Source of the DNA: an uncultured delta proteobacterium
Lineage (GTDB): Bacteria > Myxococcota_A > Bradymonadia > REDH01
Reading direction: 5' to 3'
Length of the DNA stretch: 5,452 nucleotides
NCBI GenBank assembly: GCA_903912275.1
Contig: CAIWGR010000617.1
Coordinates: forward strand, 1-5,452
In this document: positions 1 to 5,337 of the stretch, piece after piece
Layout of the letters: every line of letters starts with the position of its first letter
How positions within the stretch are numbered: the first letter of the stretch is position 1
The notes under the pieces: generated by a model
What the model was told of the DNA's origin: nothing
Seen by the model: only the letters and a program-made list of their open reading frames with translations
Database searches by the model: none
Position numbers and translations under genes: made by a program

Positions 1-1
1 C

Positions 2-1462
2 AAAGACGGCGTCTCGGTCGCCAAAGAGATCGAACTCGAAGACAAGTTCGAGAACATGGGCGCCCAGGCCGTCAAAGAGGCCGCCTCCAAGACCTCCGAC
101 AACGCCGGCGATGGCACCACCACCGCCACCGTCCTCACCCGTGAGCTCTTCCGCGAAGGCCTCAAGTTCGTCGCAGCCGGTCACAGCCCCATCGCGCTCA
201 AGCGCGGAATCGATGCTGCCGCCGCCGCCGTGACCGCCGAACTCCGCCGTCTCGCGCAGCCCGTCACCACCAACCACGAAATCGCCCAGGTCGGCTCCAT
301 CTCCGCCAACGGTGACGCTGCCATCGGAGCCATCATCGCCGAGGCCATGGATCGCGTAGGCAAGGAGGGCGTCATCACCGTCGAGGAGGCCAAGGGCTTC
401 GAGACCGAGCTCGAGGTCGTCGACGGCATGCAGTTCGACCGCGGCTACATCTCGCCCTACTTCGCCACCAACCAGGACACCCTCGAGGCCGTCCTCGAGA
501 ACCCGCTCATTCTCCTCTCTGAGAAGAAGGTCTCCAACCTCAAGGACCTCCTCCCCCTCCTCGAGGCGGTTGCCCGCTCCAAGCGCCCGCTCCTCATCAT
601 CGCCGAAGATGTCGAGGGCGAGGCCCTCTCCGCGCTCGTCGTGAACGCCATGCGCGGCGTCCTCCAGTGTGTCGCCGTCAAGGCGCCCGGCTTCGGCGAC
701 CGCCGCAAGGCCATGCTCCAAGACCTCGCCGTCCTCACGGGAGCCCAGGTCGTCTCCGACGACATCGGCAAGAAAATCGACCAGATCCAGCTCACCGACC
801 TCGGCTCCGCCCGCATCGTGAAGATCTCCAAGGACTTCACCACCCTCGTCGATGGCAACGGCGCCGACGATGCCATCCGCGGCCGTGTTGCTCAGCTTCG
901 TCGCGAGATTGAGGCCACCAAGAGCGACTACGACAAGGAGAAGCTCCAGGAGCGCCTTGCCAAGCTCGCTGGCGGCGTCGCTGTCGTCCGCGTCGGCGCT
1001 GCGACCGAAGTCGAGATGAAGGAGAAGAAGGCACGCGTCGAAGACGCGCTCCACGCCACCCGCGCTGCCGTTGAAGAGGGCATCGTCCCCGGTGGCGGTG
1101 TCGCGCTCATCCGCGCCGCCTCCGCACTCGACGCCCTCGTCGTCCCCGCCGACCAGGCCTTTGGCGTCGCCATCCTCCGCAAGGTCCTCGACGCCCCCAT
1201 CCGCGCCATCGCCGCAAACTGCGGTGTCGACGGCTCTGTCGTCGTCAACGAAATCCGCCGCGGTACCGGCGACTTCGGCTACAACGCCGCCACCGACAAG
1301 TATGAGAACCTCATCGCGGCAGGCGTCCTCGATCCTGCCAAGGTCACCCGCACTGCCCTCACCAACGCAGCCTCGGCCGCAGGCACACTCCTGCTCACAG
1401 CCTGCACCATCACCGAGCGCCCCGCCTCCGCTCCCTCGGGCGGCGGCCACAGCCACAACTGA
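2..1462 (+). CDS. groEL: 60 kDa chaperonin GroEL (5'-truncated by window edge)
   Basis: Large-ring subunit of the GroEL/GroES chaperonin, which folds cytosolic proteins inside an ATP-driven double-ring cavity. The open frame runs in from the left edge; its first visible residues, KDGVSVAKEIELEDKFENMG, match E. coli GroEL from about residue 51, so some 50 N-terminal residues lie outside the window and the ATG at 56 is internal. The nucleotide-binding GDGTTTATVL motif follows, then the apical-domain blocks GMQFDRGYISPYF, EDVEGEALSALVVN and KAPGFGDRRKAML. The second equatorial half has AATEVEMKEKKARVEDALHA, the GGGVALIRAAS block, the DQ corresponding to the catalytic aspartate near E. coli 398, and GYNAATDKYENLI with LDPAKVTR. 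The 486 visible residues imply a protein of about 536, slightly shorter than usual. The tail ends GGGHSHN instead of the common GGM repeats. No groES is visible, as the upstream side is missing. This could be one of several GroEL paralogues. The family assignment is certain. Confidence 0.97.
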   Translation, partial: KDGVSVAKEIELEDKFENMGAQAVKEAASKTSDNAGDGTTTATVLTRELFREGLKFVAAGHSPIALKRGIDAAAAAVTAELRRLAQPVTTNHEIAQVGSISANGDAAIGAIIAEAMDRVGKEGVITVEEAKGFETELEVVDGMQFDRGYISPYFATNQDTLEAVLENPLILLSEKKVSNLKDLLPLLEAVARSKRPLLIIAEDVEGEALSALVVNAMRGVLQCVAVKAPGFGDRRKAMLQDLAVLTGAQVVSDDIGKKIDQIQLTDLGSARIVKISKDFTTLVDGNGADDAIRGRVAQLRREIEATKSDYDKEKLQERLAKLAGGVAVVRVGAATEVEMKEKKARVEDALHATRAAVEEGIVPGGGVALIRAASALDALVVPADQAFGVAILRKVLDAPIRAIAANCGVDGSVVVNEIRRGTGDFGYNAATDKYENLIAAGVLDPAKVTRTALTNAASAAGTLLLTACTITERPASAPSGGGHSHN

Positions 1463-1500
1463 GCCGCTGCGGGCCGCATCTTCACCGCGGCACCCTGCCT
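1463..1500 (+). terminator. Possible weak hairpin after groEL
   Basis: Immediately after the groEL stop, GCCGC (1463-1467) can pair with GCGGC (1487-1491), and TGCG (1468-1471) with CGCA (1475-1478) inside it. An alternative pairs GCCGC at 1473-1477 with the same GCGGC. No T-run follows, so it is not a classical intrinsic terminator. It could protect the 3' end of the message or simply be chance pairing in GC-rich sequence. Confidence 0.25.
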
Positions 1501-1506
1501 CTCTCG

Positions 1507-1535
1507 TTGACAGCCTGACCCTTTCTGAGTCTATC
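1507..1535 (+). promoter_or_regulatory. Candidate sigma70-type promoter for proS-pyrF-rlmB
   Basis: A perfect -35 hexamer TTGACA (1507-1512) is followed after 17 bp by TCTATC (1530-1535), a weak -10 with three of six consensus bases; TATCTG at 1532 is an alternative with a 19-bp spacer. It lies inside the 128-bp gap between groEL and proS and would give a leader of about 50 nt. The -35 match, the spacing and the position support it; the poor -10 keeps confidence moderate. Confidence 0.45.
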
Positions 1536-1580
1536 TGCGCCGCCCGCTGGCTCCCGCCGGCACAACGCTCAGATTCACTC

Positions 1581-1586
1581 GGAAGG
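1581..1586 (+). promoter_or_regulatory. Ribosome binding site of proS
   Basis: GGAAGG lies four bases before the ATG at 1591, a purine-rich Shine-Dalgarno-like sequence at slightly short spacing. It supports the chosen start together with the match of the protein N-terminus to other ProRS enzymes. Confidence 0.6.
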
Positions 1587-1590
1587 TCCT

Positions 1591-3315
1591 ATGCGCTACT
1601 CCGCACTGCTCGCGCCCACCCTCAAAGAGGTGCCCAAGGAGGCTGAGGTCATCAGCCACCAGCTCCTCCTCCGCGCCGGCTACATGCGCAAAGTCGCCGC
1701 CGGTATCTACAGCTACATGCCGCTCGGCGTCCGCGTCATCGAGCGCGTGAAAACCATCATCCGCGAAGAGATGACCCGCTCCGGCGCGCAAGAGGTCTTC
1801 CTTCCCGCCGTCCAGCCTGCCGAACTTTGGAAAGAGTCGGAGCGCTGGGGCTACTACGGCCCCGAGCTCCTCCGCGTGAAGGACCGCAAAGGCGGCGACT
1901 TCTGCATCGGCCCCACCCACGAAGAGGTCATGACCGCGCTCGTCCGCGACGACATCAAGAGCTACCGCCAGCTCCCCCTCAACCTCTTCCAGATCCAGAC
2001 CAAGTTCCGTGACGAAGTCCGTCCCCGCGCCGGCCTCCTCCGCGGCCGCGAGTTCATCATGAAGGACGGCTACAGCTTCGACATCGACGAAGAGGCCGCC
2101 AAGAAGACCTATCAGGTCATGTATGACGCCTACGTCCGCATCTTCGATCGCTGCGGGCTGAGCTATCGCCCCGTCGAAGCCGACACCGGCAACATCGGCG
2201 GCAACATGTCCCACGAGTTCCAGGTCCTCGCCGACTCCGGCGAAGACTCCATCGTCAGCTGCGGCTCCTGCAACTACACCGCAAACGTCGAGAAGGCCGA
2301 GCTCCAACAGGTCGACGACTCGGCCTTTGTCGTGCCGTCGGGCTCCTACGACAAGCGCCACACCCCCGCCGTCCGCACCGTCGAAGAGGTCGCCCGCTTC
2401 CTCGGCCTCCCCACCTCGAGCATCATCAAGACCATCCTCTACCTCGCAGACGAACAGCCCGTGGCTGTCCTCATGCGCGGAGACCTCGAGGTCAACGAGG
2501 TCAAGGTCAAGGCAGCCCTCAAGGCGACCACCCTCCTCCTGGCGAACGAGGCCACTGTCCTCGAGATCACCGGTGCCCCCGTCGGCTTCGCCGGTCCCAT
2601 CGGCCTCCGCTGCCGCCTCCTCGCCGACCCCTCCGTCAGAACCGTCGTCGACGCAGCTGTCGGAGCGAACGAGCTCGACCACCACTTCGTTGGTGTCTCC
2701 ATTCCACGCGACCTCCCCGAAGTCACCTACACCGATCTCCGACTCGCCGGCGCCGGCGATGCCTGCGGCCGCTGCGGCGGAACCTTCGCCTTCTTCAAGG
2801 GCATCGAAGTCGGCCAAGTCTTCTACCTCGGCACCAAGTACTCCGCCAAGATGAAGGCACAGGTCCTCAACGATAAGGGCGAAGAAAACCCCATGGTCAT
2901 GGGCTGTTACGGCATTGGAGTCACCCGAACCATGGCCGCCGCCATCGAGCAGAACCACGACAAAGACGGCATCGTCTGGCCCATGGCGCTCGCCCCCTAC
3001 CAGGTCATCATCGCACCGCTGCAGCTCCACGAGCCAGCCGTCGTCGAAGAGGCAGAGCGCATCTACCGCGAGCTCTCCGCCGCAGGCGTCGACGTCATCC
3101 TCGACGACCGCGATCTCCGCCCCGGCGTGAAGCTCAAGGACGCCGATCTCATCGGCATCCCCCTCCGCATCACGATCGGCGCCCGCAGCCTCGCCGAAGG
3201 AAAGGTAGAGTTCAAACTCCGCCGCCACGCTGAGGCCACCCTCATCTCCTCTGCCGACATCATTGCCGACACCATCAAGGCCATCGCCGCAGAGCGCGGC
3301 ACCGCCGCAGAATGA
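1591..3315 (+). CDS. proS: Prolyl-tRNA synthetase, bacterial type with editing domain
   Basis: Class II aminoacyl-tRNA synthetase that activates proline with ATP and charges tRNA-Pro in the cytosol. The 574-residue length fits the bacterial-type enzyme carrying the inserted editing domain. The N-terminus (MRYSALLAPTLKEVPKEAEV) matches family starts, so the ATG at 1591 is chosen. Motif 1 lies around residues 43-75; the GPTHEEV proline/ATP site is at 107-113; motif 2 is at about 134-163 (FQIQTKFRDE, then RGREFIMKDGYSF); motif 3 contains GCYGIGVTR at 438-446. Between motifs 2 and 3, about residues 225-390, lies the YbaK/INS-like domain that hydrolyses mischarged Ala-tRNA-Pro, with SIIKT near 277-281, the GFAGPIGL loop near 332-339 and the HHF segment at 364-366. 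The anticodon-binding domain occupies roughly 465-574. Two CxxC pairs (C224/C227 and C392/C395) flank the editing insert and could bind zinc; that is inference. The stop overlaps the pyrF start. Confidence 0.97.
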   Translation: MRYSALLAPTLKEVPKEAEVISHQLLLRAGYMRKVAAGIYSYMPLGVRVIERVKTIIREEMTRSGAQEVFLPAVQPAELWKESERWGYYGPELLRVKDRKGGDFCIGPTHEEVMTALVRDDIKSYRQLPLNLFQIQTKFRDEVRPRAGLLRGREFIMKDGYSFDIDEEAAKKTYQVMYDAYVRIFDRCGLSYRPVEADTGNIGGNMSHEFQVLADSGEDSIVSCGSCNYTANVEKAELQQVDDSAFVVPSGSYDKRHTPAVRTVEEVARFLGLPTSSIIKTILYLADEQPVAVLMRGDLEVNEVKVKAALKATTLLLANEATVLEITGAPVGFAGPIGLRCRLLADPSVRTVVDAAVGANELDHHFVGVSIPRDLPEVTYTDLRLAGAGDACGRCGGTFAFFKGIEVGQVFYLGTKYSAKMKAQVLNDKGEENPMVMGCYGIGVTRTMAAAIEQNHDKDGIVWPMALAPYQVIIAPLQLHEPAVVEEAERIYRELSAAGVDVILDDRDLRPGVKLKDADLIGIPLRITIGARSLAEGKVEFKLRRHAEATLISSADIIADTIKAIAAERGTAAE

Positions 3316-4025
3316 CAGCCGCCGACCACATCGCAGTCGCACTCGACCATGCCTCGGTCGACGATAACCTCGACCTCATCCGTCGCCTGAAGGGCAGGGC
3401 GAAGTGGCTCAAAATCGGCATGCGCCTCTTCTTTGCTGCCCCTGAACGCTCCCTAGAGGCAGCCCGAGATGCGGGCGCAAACATCTTCCTCGACCTCAAA
3501 CTCCACGACATCCCCGAGACCGTCCGAGGTGCCGCAAGGTCACTCGCCCGGTTCTCCCCCGAACTCGTTACCATCCACGCCTCGGGCGGTGCAGCCATGG
3601 CCACGGCCGCGGTCGAGGGATTCCGCGAAGGTGGCTCCCCCAATACCACCGTCATTGGAGTTACGATTCTTACCTCCTTCGATCCTTTCGGCCTCGCGCA
3701 GGTCGGTTTCGCTTTGCCACCCGCCGCAGCGGCGCTTCAGCTCGCAGAGCACACTGCCTCTGCCCCCATCGCGGGCTGGGTCTGTTCGACCGCAGAGGTT
3801 GGTGCCCTCCGCGCCCGGTTCCCGGAACACCGACTCATCGTTCCCGGCATCCGACCGGCAGGTTCCGACCCCGGCGACCAACGCCGCATCGGCACCCCGG
3901 CCTCCGCCATCGAGCAAGGCGCTTCGCTGCTCGTGATCGGTCGCCCCATCATCGCCGCCCCCTCGCCTGAGCAGGCCTTCGACGACATCCTACGCGAAGT
4001 CGCCACCGCCCTAGAGGCCCAATGA
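3312..4025 (+). CDS. pyrF: Orotidine 5'-phosphate decarboxylase
   Basis: Catalyses the last step of de novo UMP synthesis, decarboxylating OMP to UMP without a cofactor in a cytosolic TIM-barrel dimer. The 237-residue length is normal for the bacterial short form. The signature DLKLHDIPETV is at residues 61-71 and gives the catalytic D61, K63 and D66. Substrate contacts expected in the family are present: ALD at 10-12, KIGMRLF at 34-40, the THASGG stretch at 87-93, PGIR at 178-181 and IGRPI at 209-213, whose arginine binds the phosphate. The ATG overlaps the proS stop in an ATGA, and I see no Shine-Dalgarno sequence just upstream, so translation probably depends on ribosomes finishing proS. 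It is the only metabolic gene among translation genes here. All key residues are intact, so it should be active. Confidence 0.96.
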   Translation: MTAADHIAVALDHASVDDNLDLIRRLKGRAKWLKIGMRLFFAAPERSLEAARDAGANIFLDLKLHDIPETVRGAARSLARFSPELVTIHASGGAAMATAAVEGFREGGSPNTTVIGVTILTSFDPFGLAQVGFALPPAAAALQLAEHTASAPIAGWVCSTAEVGALRARFPEHRLIVPGIRPAGSDPGDQRRIGTPASAIEQGASLLVIGRPIIAAPSPEQAFDDILREVATALEAQ

Positions 4026-4753
4026 CCTGGTCTTTCGGCATCAACGTCACCCTCGAGCTCCTCGAGCGCGACCCTGAATCCATCCACGAGATCCTCCTCG
4101 CCCGCACCGAGCGTCCCAACCCGCTCCGCGACCGCATCGCCGAGCTCGCGAACCATCACCAAATCCCCCTCCGAACTGTCGAACCCGCCCGCATCCGCGA
4201 GCTCGTAGGCGATGTCGTCCATCAGGGCGTCGCGCTCCGCGTGGCGGAGTTCGAATACGCAGACCCTGCCACCCTGCTCACCGGCTCAAGTCCCGCGCTG
4301 ATCATCCTCCTTGACGGCATCCAAGACCCCCACAACCTGGGCGCAATCGCCCGCACTGCAGCCGCCTTTGGCGCCACGGGCATCGTTATCCCCAAGCATG
4401 GAGCAGCCAGCGTGACGCCCGTCGTCCGAAAGGCTGCTGCAGGCGCACTCCCCGGACTGCCCGTGGCCAAGGCCACCAACCTCTCCCGCTTCCTCACCCA
4501 GGCCAAGGCCGCAGGCTTCTGGACCTACGCCGCCGATGCCCATCAGGCCGAAGATTTCCGCACCACGAAGTGGGCAGCTCGATCCGTCCTCGTCATGGGA
4601 GGGGAGGGCGAAGGGATCCGTCACGGCGTCCGCGCAACCTGCGATCTTGGCGTGAAGATCCCAATCCAAACGGTAGAAAGCCTCAATGTTTCCGTTGCTT
4701 CCGCCATCCTCATGTCTGCCTGGGCTGGTCAAATTTCGAGGCCACCTACTTGA
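4022..4753 (+). CDS. rlmB: 23S rRNA (guanosine-2251-2'-O)-methyltransferase, TrmH/SpoU family
   Basis: Predicted SAM-dependent enzyme that methylates the ribose of G2251 (E. coli numbering) in the P-loop of 23S rRNA, the loop that pairs with the CCA end of P-site tRNA. At 243 residues it equals E. coli RlmB in length. The N-terminal substrate-binding domain (about 1-75) begins FGINVTLELLERDPES and contains the typical VHQGV at 66-70. The C-terminal trefoil-knot SPOUT domain carries all three family motifs: DGIQDPHNLGAIARTA (98-113), VMGGEGEGIR (191-200) and IPIQTVESLNVSVASAI (213-229). Its ATG overlaps the pyrF stop as ATGA, with GAGG at 4014-4017 as a possible binding site at very short spacing. 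The stop codon lies inside a TTGACA box that may serve the downstream tRNAs. Other TrmH-family targets cannot be excluded from sequence, but the VHQGV motif, the length and the position before the tRNA-tuf block favour RlmB. Confidence 0.87.
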   Translation: MTWSFGINVTLELLERDPESIHEILLARTERPNPLRDRIAELANHHQIPLRTVEPARIRELVGDVVHQGVALRVAEFEYADPATLLTGSSPALIILLDGIQDPHNLGAIARTAAAFGATGIVIPKHGAASVTPVVRKAAAGALPGLPVAKATNLSRFLTQAKAAGFWTYAADAHQAEDFRTTKWAARSVLVMGGEGEGIRHGVRATCDLGVKIPIQTVESLNVSVASAILMSAWAGQISRPPT

Positions 4754-4777
4754 CAGTCCTGCAAAGCCGACTAGTCA
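4750..4777 (+). promoter_or_regulatory. Candidate -35 box / promoter for the tRNA cluster
   Basis: A perfect TTGACA (4750-4755) overlaps the rlmB stop codon, 53 bp before the first tRNA. The best -10 at usable spacing is TAGTCA (4772-4777, 16-bp spacer), which is poor. Between it and the tRNA there is also a short GCC-TTCG-GGC hairpin (4790-4799) with no T-run. The box is convincing by position only, so the promoter call is tentative; the tRNAs may equally be read through from rlmB. Confidence 0.35.
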
Positions 4778-4807
4778 ACCCGCTCCCAAGCCTTCGGGCG
4801 AGGTTGT

Positions 4808-4880
4808 GCTGACGTAGCTCAATTGGCAGAGCAGCTGATTTGTAATCAGCAGGTTGCGGGTTCGAGTCCCATCGTCAGCA
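4808..4880 (+). tRNA. tRNA-Thr(TGT)
   Basis: Complete 73-nt cloverleaf. The acceptor arms GCTGACG (4808-4814) and CGTCAGC (4873-4879) pair perfectly. The D stem is GCTC/GAGC, and the anticodon stem GCTGA/TCAGC encloses loop TTTGTAA with anticodon TGT at 4841-4843, which reads ACA. The T loop is TTCGAGT. The T stem GCGGG/CCCAT has a G-T wobble at 49-65 and a C-A mismatch at 50-64. The discriminator base is A (4880) and CCA is not encoded (TCCA follows), so the tail must be added enzymatically. Confidence 0.96.
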
Positions 4881-4922
4881 TCCACATAGCCGAGACGCTC
4901 ATCGTCTCGGACGTCCAGTGGA
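4881..4922 (+). other. Hairpin filling the tRNA-Thr/tRNA-Tyr spacer
   Basis: A perfect 8-bp inverted repeat, CCGAGACG (4890-4897) and CGTCTCGG (4903-4910), encloses a 5-nt CTCAT loop. Outside it, TCCAC (4881-4885) can pair with GTGGA (4918-4922). The combined structure starts directly at the 3' end of tRNA-Thr and ends two bases before tRNA-Tyr, so it would bring the two tRNA ends together. No T-run follows, so it is more likely a processing element than a terminator. Confidence 0.7.
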
Positions 4923-4924
4923 AT

Positions 4925-5007
4925 GGAGGGATGCCCGAGCGGCCAAAGGGAGCAGACTGTAAATCTGCCGGCATCAGCCTACGATGGTTCGAACCCATCT
5001 CCCTCCA
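4925..5007 (+). tRNA. tRNA-Tyr(GTA)
   Basis: Class II tRNA of 83 nt. The acceptor GGAGGGA (4925-4931) pairs fully with TCCCTCC (5000-5006). The D stem is CCC/GGG. The anticodon stem GCAGA/TCTGC encloses CTGTAAA with anticodon GTA at 4959-4961. The long variable arm (4969-4982) forms GGC-ATCA-GCC, and the T stem GATGG/CCATC closes a TTCGAAC loop. The discriminator is A (5007), and CCA is not encoded (CTT follows). Confidence 0.97.
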
Positions 5008-5020
5008 CTTGATGAAGCGA

Positions 5021-5034
5021 CCCGCTAAGGCGGG
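5021..5034 (+). other. Hairpin in the tRNA-Tyr/tRNA-Gly spacer
   Basis: CCCGC (5021-5025) and GCGGG (5030-5034) form a perfect 5-bp GC stem with a TAAG loop in the middle of the 30-nt spacer. The right arm GCGGG is repeated exactly as the first five bases of tRNA-Gly (5038-5042), so the left arm could pair with either copy. No T-run follows; a processing or folding role is likelier than termination. Confidence 0.55.
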
Positions 5035-5037
5035 CCC

Positions 5038-5110
5038 GCGGGAGTAGCTCAGTTGGCAGAGCGTCAGCCTTCCAAGCTGAATGTCGCGGGTTCGAATCCC
5101 GTCTCCCGCT
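5038..5110 (+). tRNA. tRNA-Gly(TCC)
   Basis: 73-nt cloverleaf. The acceptor GCGGGAG (5038-5044) pairs fully with CTCCCGC (5103-5109). The D stem is GCTC/GAGC. The anticodon stem TCAGC/GCTGA encloses CTTCCAA with anticodon TCC at 5071-5073. The T stem GCGGG/CCCGT has a G-T wobble at 49-65, and the T loop is TTCGAAT. The discriminator is T (5110), and CCA is not encoded. Confidence 0.97.
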
Positions 5111-5130
5111 CTTAGTCGGTTCGGTCGCTT

Positions 5131-5202
<72 letters not shown>

Positions 5203-5245
5203 CTTTGCCCACTTTTGTACGTCAGTCATGGGCCTGCCCGCCCGA

Positions 5246-5274
5246 TTGACGAACCAAGGGGGCTCGTCTATGTT
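5246..5274 (+). promoter_or_regulatory. Candidate tuf promoter
   Basis: TTGACG (5246-5251, five of six -35 bases) is separated by exactly 17 bp from TATGTT (5269-5274, four of six -10 bases including the key TA at the start and the final T). It lies in the 135-bp gap between the last tRNA and tuf. Predicted initiation near 5281 would give a leader of roughly 57 nt. It is the best promoter-like sequence in the window and would let tuf be transcribed independently of the tRNAs. Confidence 0.55.
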
Positions 5275-5288
5275 GTTGCCCTATTTTT
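5259..5288 (+). terminator. Weak terminator-like hairpin with T-run, overlapping the tuf promoter
   Basis: GGGC (5260-5263) can pair with GCCC (5278-5281), extended by a G-T pair, around a 14-nt loop; TATTTTT (5282-5288) follows directly. This has the shape of an intrinsic terminator for the tRNA transcript, but the stem is short and the loop large. It overlaps the -10 of the candidate tuf promoter. Partial termination of tRNA read-through is possible; chance is also possible. Confidence 0.25.
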
Positions 5289-5298
5289 GAAACCGGCC

Positions 5299-5313
5299 GG
5301 CGCCATCTGCGCC
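5299..5313 (+). other. Hairpin in the tuf leader
   Basis: GGCGC (5299-5303) and GCGCC (5309-5313) form a perfect 5-bp GC stem around CATCT, 12 bases before the tuf Shine-Dalgarno. The palindrome CCGGCCGG (5293-5300) overlaps its left arm and offers an alternative pairing. It may stabilise the message or tune translation of tuf. Confidence 0.45.
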
Positions 5314-5325
5314 AACGACCAACAC

Positions 5326-5329
5326 GGAG
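5326..5329 (+). promoter_or_regulatory. Ribosome binding site of tuf
   Basis: GGAG lies eight bases before the ATG at 5338, a standard Shine-Dalgarno core at good spacing. It supports this start together with the EF-Tu N-terminal sequence. Confidence 0.75.
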
Positions 5330-5337
5330 CGATCGTC

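Noticed and set aside
1071..1646. 191-codon + strand frame rich in Ser, Pro and Ala across the groEL end and the proS start
   Set aside because: It overlaps groEL in another frame, has shadow-type composition and no family resemblance.
1531..3342. 603-codon open frame on the - strand, the longest in the window, lying opposite proS
   Set aside because: It is the antisense shadow of proS: C-ending codons read backwards give few stops, and the product is a low-complexity Asp/Gly/Val/Ala/Glu-rich chain without recognisable domains. The + strand protein is a complete, unmistakable ProRS.
4783..4802. Short GCC-TTCG-GGC hairpin before tRNA-Thr as a terminator for rlmB
   Set aside because: Only three core base pairs with a bulged extension and no T-run; insufficient for an intrinsic terminator call.
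4823..5047. 74-codon + strand frame across the tRNA-Thr and tRNA-Tyr genes
   Set aside because: It is a translation of tRNA sequence and spacer; the two cloverleaves account for the conservation.
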